Origin: Yinghuangia sp035454725
Lineage (GTDB): Bacteria; Actinomycetota; Actinomycetes; Streptomycetales; Streptomycetaceae
Direction of reading: 5' to 3'
Assembly: GCF_051388935.1 (NCBI RefSeq)
Contig: NZ_JBPKBI010000012.1
Span: 124,001-188,000, forward strand
Length of the DNA: 64,000 nucleotides
A program made the translations under genes and the position numbers. The first letter of the stretch is position 1; the number at the start of each line of letters is the position of its first letter. The notes below the pieces were generated by a model that searched no databases, had not been told where the DNA came from, and was given only the letters and a program-made list of their open reading frames with translations. This document shows, one piece after another, positions 60,609-64,000 of the stretch.

Positions 60609-61763
60609 ATGGGACCACATGACGAACTGCTCGATGCCGCACGGGCGGAGACAGGCCTGGACGACTTCGGCGACGACGCGTTCCGGGAGGGCCTGGAACT
60701 GCTCGTCCGCGACCTGCGCGAACACGGCAGGCTGAACGCCGTCGGACAGGCAGCCCTGCGCAAGGTCGTCGTCGACCTGCTCGCCCAGCGGCTTCAGGTC
60801 GAGGACTGGTACCGGCGCCACCCCGAGATCGGCGACGAGCCGATCGACAGGCCGCTGTTCGGCATCGGCCTGCCCCGCACCGGGTCGACCGCCCTGTCGT
60901 TCCTGCTGGCGGAGGACCCGAACGCCCGCTCCCTGCTGCGCTGGGAGGCGTCGCAGCCCTGCCCGCCGCCGTCGACGGTCCAAGGCCCCGACCCGAGGGT
61001 CGAGCTGGCCAAGGCCGAGATCGCACAGATCGCCAAGCTGTCGCCGCGCACCCTCGCGATGCTGCCCGGCAGCCCCACCGGGCCGATGGAGTGCCTGTCG
61101 CTGCTGGGCCTGGACTTCAAATCGCACTTCTTCCAGGCGTTCGCGTACGTGCCGCGCTACTCGAAATGGCTGCTCGACACCGACTGCACCTCCGCGTACA
61201 CCTACGAGCGGCGCGTCCTCAAGCTCCTCCAGTGGGGCTTCCCCGCCAAGCCGTGGCGGCTCAAGACCCCGGCGCACCTGCTCTTCCTCGACGCGCTCGA
61301 TCGGGCTTTCCCCGACGCGCGGTTCGTATGGACCCACCGCGACCCCACCGCGGTCATCCTGTCGGTGGCGGACCTGTACGCCGAGGTCGCGGGCCGGTTC
61401 AGCGACGACGTCGACAAGCACTACATCGGCGAACTGAACGTCGAGCACTGGACGGTCGGCGTGACGCGGGCGCTGGCGTTCCGCGAGCAGTCCGACAAGC
61501 GCGGTGAAAACCGGTTCCACGACATCGACTTCCGGGCCATGCAGACCGACCCGATCACCCAGATCCGGAATTTGTACGCATGGCTGGGCGAGCCGGTCAC
61601 CGAGGAGTTCGAGACCGGGATGCAGGACTGGTGGCAGGAGTTCGCCGCGAACCGGGAACCCAACGTGCACCCCGACGCCGCCACGTTCGGCGTCGATCTC
61701 GACGCGGTACGACCGCAGTTCGCCGCCTACACCGCGCGCATCCCGGAGTGGACGTCGCGCTGA
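60609..61763 (+). CDS. Sulfotransferase family protein
   Basis: Protein of 384 residues with the PAPS-dependent sulfotransferase fold. The 5'-phosphosulfate loop GLPRTGSTALSFLL begins near 85 and the 3'-phosphate motif FVWTHRDPTAVILS near 240. It belongs to the actinobacterial group seen next to SDR and acyl-CoA genes, whose acceptors are mostly unknown. The next gene starts 14 bp downstream. Sulfate-activation genes begin 1.2 kb away, which could supply PAPS. Confidence 0.85.
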   Translation: MGPHDELLDAARAETGLDDFGDDAFREGLELLVRDLREHGRLNAVGQAALRKVVVDLLAQRLQVEDWYRRHPEIGDEPIDRPLFGIGLPRTGSTALSFLLAEDPNARSLLRWEASQPCPPPSTVQGPDPRVELAKAEIAQIAKLSPRTLAMLPGSPTGPMECLSLLGLDFKSHFFQAFAYVPRYSKWLLDTDCTSAYTYERRVLKLLQWGFPAKPWRLKTPAHLLFLDALDRAFPDARFVWTHRDPTAVILSVADLYAEVAGRFSDDVDKHYIGELNVEHWTVGVTRALAFREQSDKRGENRFHDIDFRAMQTDPITQIRNLYAWLGEPVTEEFETGMQDWWQEFAANREPNVHPDAATFGVDLDAVRPQFAAYTARIPEWTSR

Positions 61764-61777
61764 AGGGAAACGCCCGC

Positions 61778-62833
61778 ATGACCATCGACCTCACCGGCGG
61801 CCTGCCCGCCGAGCGGGAGAGCGTCTTCGCCGAGGCACCGGACAACCCGGAGATGCGCGACTCGGTCAGCATGTGGATCTTCGACGACCGCGGCGAGATC
61901 GCCCTGCCCCGCGTCGGCGTCGAGGGATACGCGGCCGAGTGGGACGCGCACATCTACCAGCTCAACCTGGTCTTCCCGGACGGCCGCGTCTACCGGAGCC
62001 GCGACCGCGGCACGACGCTGCCGGCCCTGGACGCGAACGGGCGGCCCCGCATCCTCGGCACCGGCCCCCTGGCGTTCCAGTGCGTCGAACCCTTCACGAC
62101 GTGGACGGCCACGTTCAAGGGCGACGTGGTGCGGACGACGCAACAGGACCTGATCGCGGGCAGGCAGGACGGCCCGCGCGTCCCCTTGGAGTTCCATGTG
62201 GAGGCCACCTGCGCGGTGCCGCCGTGGATCCAGGGTTCGCTGTTCCCCGATGCCGGAGACAAGCTGGCGTCGGACATCGAGAAGGGGCTCATGGGCGGCC
62301 CCCGCTACGAGCAACTGGTCCGGGTCACCGGGACGGTGCGTGTCGACGGCGAGGAACACACTTTCACGGGAAGCGCGTTGCGCATCCGCCGACAGGGCGT
62401 ACGGGACCTGGACGGGTTCTGGGGGCACTGCTGGCAATCCGGACTGTTCCCCAGCGGCCGGGGATTCGGCTACATCACCTACCCGCCGCGCCCGGACGGG
62501 AAGCCGACGTTCAACGAAGGCTTCCTGTACACCGGCGACGGCCCGCTGATCCCCGCCCGGGTCGTCGAAGCGCCGTGGCTGCGCCGACTGGAGCCGAAGG
62601 GCGAGGACGCGTCGGTCGTCTTCGAGTCGAAGGAACTCGGCATCACCCGCATCGAGGGCGAAACCCTTCTGGCCACGCACGACACCGTGGTTCGCCCCGA
62701 AATGCCGAACTTCCCGGTGCTGTTCCAGGGCGCGGTCCGCTACCGGTGGGACGGCGAGGAGACCATCGGCATGCTCGAACGCTCGACGCCGCGCGATCAG
62801 ATCGAGTGGCCCGAAGGTGTGCCGGTGACATAA
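61778..62833 (+). CDS. Protein of unknown function
   Basis: Soluble protein of 351 residues, strongly coupled to the sulfotransferase gene (14-bp gap, GAAGGGAA before the ATG). It has no signal or membrane segment. It looks beta-rich with many aromatic residues (SVSMWIFDDRGE, HIYQLNLVFPDGRVY, GFWGHCWQSGLFPSGRGFGY), resembling lipocalin-like proteins found beside SDR and sulfotransferase genes in actinobacteria. I do not recognise a characterised family. A carrier or enzyme for a hydrophobic substrate is possible. Confidence 0.75.
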   Translation: MTIDLTGGLPAERESVFAEAPDNPEMRDSVSMWIFDDRGEIALPRVGVEGYAAEWDAHIYQLNLVFPDGRVYRSRDRGTTLPALDANGRPRILGTGPLAFQCVEPFTTWTATFKGDVVRTTQQDLIAGRQDGPRVPLEFHVEATCAVPPWIQGSLFPDAGDKLASDIEKGLMGGPRYEQLVRVTGTVRVDGEEHTFTGSALRIRRQGVRDLDGFWGHCWQSGLFPSGRGFGYITYPPRPDGKPTFNEGFLYTGDGPLIPARVVEAPWLRRLEPKGEDASVVFESKELGITRIEGETLLATHDTVVRPEMPNFPVLFQGAVRYRWDGEETIGMLERSTPRDQIEWPEGVPVT

Positions 62834-62869
62834 CCGGTCACGACCGCCGACACGCGAAGCCGCACAACG

Positions 62870-62913
62870 TTTCCGGCCGCGCCGCGCCCACTGCCGCCCG
62901 GCGCGGCCGGAAA
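62870..62913 (+). terminator. Long hairpin before cysD
   Basis: Perfect 14-bp stem TTTCCGGCCGCGCC / GGCGCGGCCGGAAA with a 16-nt loop, 57 bp before the cysD ATG. It could terminate the upstream operon or attenuate cysDN. Confidence 0.65.
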
Positions 62914-62970
62914 CTCCGGAACCACCGCCCCGCCCTTGACGGGTCACGAGCGGAGAAGGGCAACCCAGCC

Positions 62971-63873
62971 ATGGGGCGACTGACACACCTCCAGCGCCTG
63001 GAGGCCGAGAGCATCCAGATATTCCGCGAGGCCGCGGCCGAGAGCGAGCGGCCGGTGATGCTGTATTCGGTGGGCAAGGACAGCTCCGTCCTCCTGCACC
63101 TGGCCATGAAGGCCTTCCATCCCTCGCTGCCGCCGTTCCCGCTGCTGCACGTCGACACGACCTGGAAGTTCCGGGCCATGTACGACTTCCGCGACAAGGT
63201 CGCCGCCGACCTCGGCATCGACCTGATCGTGCATCAGAACCCGGAGTGCGTCGAACGCGGGATCAACCCCTTCGACCACGGCTCGGCGACGCACACCGAC
63301 ATGTGGAAGACCCAAGGGCTCAAGCAGGCACTCGACATGCACGGCTTCGACCTCGCGTTCGGCGGCGCCCGGCGCGACGAGGAGAAGTCGCGGGCGAAAG
63401 AACGCGTGTTCTCGATACGTTCCGCGCAGCACCGCTGGGACCCGAAGGCGCAGCGGCCGGAACTGTGGCGGCTGTACAACGCCGGCAGGCAACCCGGCCA
63501 GAGCATCCGCGTGTTCCCGCTGTCGAACTGGACCGAGCTGGACGTGTGGCAGTACATCCACCGCGAGCAGATCCCGATCGTCCCCCTCTACCTGGCCGCG
63601 CAACGCCCTGTCGTCGAGCGGGACGGCGCGCTGATCATGGTCGATGACGACCGCATGCCGCTGCGTCCCGGCGAAGTGCCCGAGCAGCGCAGCGTCCGCT
63701 TCCGCACGCTCGGCTGCTATCCGCTCACCGGGGCGGTGGAGAGTTCGGCGTCGACGCTCACCGAGATCATCCGGGAAATGCTTCTGACCACCAGTTCGGA
63801 ACGCCAGGGCCGGGTCATCGACCACGACTCCAGCGGATCGATGGAGAAGAAGAAGCAGGAGGGCTACTTCTGA
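62971..63873 (+). CDS. cysD: Sulfate adenylyltransferase subunit 2
   Basis: Catalytic small subunit of ATP sulfurylase, 300 residues, forming adenosine phosphosulfate from ATP and sulfate together with CysN. PP-loop variant SVGKDSSVLLH near 33, substrate segments HVDTTWKF and GGARRDEEKSRAKER, NWTELDVWQYIHREQIPIV and the C-terminal RQGRVIDHD and KKKQEGYF all match. The TGA overlaps the ATG of cysN. No cysC is seen in the window. Confidence 0.97.
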   Translation: MGRLTHLQRLEAESIQIFREAAAESERPVMLYSVGKDSSVLLHLAMKAFHPSLPPFPLLHVDTTWKFRAMYDFRDKVAADLGIDLIVHQNPECVERGINPFDHGSATHTDMWKTQGLKQALDMHGFDLAFGGARRDEEKSRAKERVFSIRSAQHRWDPKAQRPELWRLYNAGRQPGQSIRVFPLSNWTELDVWQYIHREQIPIVPLYLAAQRPVVERDGALIMVDDDRMPLRPGEVPEQRSVRFRTLGCYPLTGAVESSASTLTEIIREMLLTTSSERQGRVIDHDSSGSMEKKKQEGYF

Positions 63874-64000
63874 TGGCGCACACGACCAACGACCTCGTCG
63901 CCACCGACATCGAGGCCTACCTGCGGCTGCACGAGCACAAGTCGCTCCTGCGCTTCATCACGTGCGGCAGCGTCGACGACGGCAAGAGCACCCTGATCGG
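63873..64000 (+). CDS. cysN: Sulfate adenylyltransferase subunit 1, 5' end only
   Basis: First 42 codons of the GTPase subunit of ATP sulfurylase. It starts with ATG overlapping the cysD stop (TGATG), giving translational coupling, and reaches the P-loop GSVDDGKSTLIG at the window edge. Whether an APS kinase domain is fused cannot be seen. Confidence 0.95.
   Translation, partial: MAHTTNDLVATDIEAYLRLHEHKSLLRFITCGSVDDGKSTLI

Overview
This is a draft-assembly segment (four N gaps, one edged by a poly-G run) of a very GC-rich chromosome from a filamentous actinobacterium, most likely a streptomycete relative. Supporting signs are the strong GC bias at third codon positions, GTG/TTG starts behind GGAGG-type ribosome binding sites, SpoIIE-type phosphatases fused to anti-sigma-factor-like ATPase domains, lipoprotein solute-binding proteins, many TetR regulators, and an in-frame TTA codon in a secondary-metabolite gene. 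I cannot name the species from sequence alone.

Layout. 1-4012: TetR regulators, a short-chain dehydrogenase (SDR) and an orphan amino-acid-type binding lipoprotein. 4013-11368: a family-2 beta-glucuronidase, a GAF/PP2C/ATPase regulator, an NmrA-like oxidoreductase, a VOC protein and a small secreted cysteine-containing protein. 12087-23480: an indolactam/teleocidin-type biosynthetic cluster (see below). 23556-30017: aldo/keto reductase, a second multi-sensor PP2C/ATPase regulator, a TetR and a family-5 solute-binding lipoprotein. 30562-37740: a TetR-headed catabolic operon (SDR, SDR, hydroxyisobutyrate-dehydrogenase-like enzyme, aldehyde dehydrogenase, two-domain carboxymuconolactone-decarboxylase-like protein) interrupted by an IS200/IS605-type element with a frameshifted tnpB. 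37979-41721: DMT transporter, beta-carbonic anhydrase, a decayed ArsR gene and a second family-5 binding protein. 42150-57050: acyl-CoA catabolism genes (amidohydrolase, three acyl-CoA dehydrogenases, thiolase, SDR, esterase, acyl-CoA ligase) interspersed with TetR genes and a second amino-acid-type binding protein. 57188-64000: a serine-hydrolase relic, LysR with divergent SDRs, a sulfotransferase, an unknown protein, and the start of sulfate activation genes cysD-cysN.

The highlight is the cluster at 12087-23480. A DMATS-fold prenyltransferase is divergent from a two-module NRPS with order A-MT-PCP-C-A-PCP-R, then a P450, then a SAM methyltransferase. The first adenylation code reads as valine and the second as an aromatic residue, compatible with tryptophan. 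This is the logic of TleA/TleB/TleC plus the cyclising C-methyltransferase TleD: N-methyl-valyl-tryptophanol, oxidative ring closure to indolactam V, C7 prenylation, then methylation-triggered terpene cyclisation. Here all four activities are contiguous. Three details add interest: an in-frame TTA codon in the NRPS gene, a 21-residue micro-ORF overlapping both the NRPS stop and the P450 start, and an IS605-type end directly in front of the methyltransferase, homologous to the end of the IS element 11 kb away.

Other structure includes a palindrome shared by two acyl-CoA gene promoters (ATTAATC-N4-GATTAAC), long operator-like palindromes beside several regulators, several gene relics, and an 8-bp tandem repeat of about 8.6 copies.
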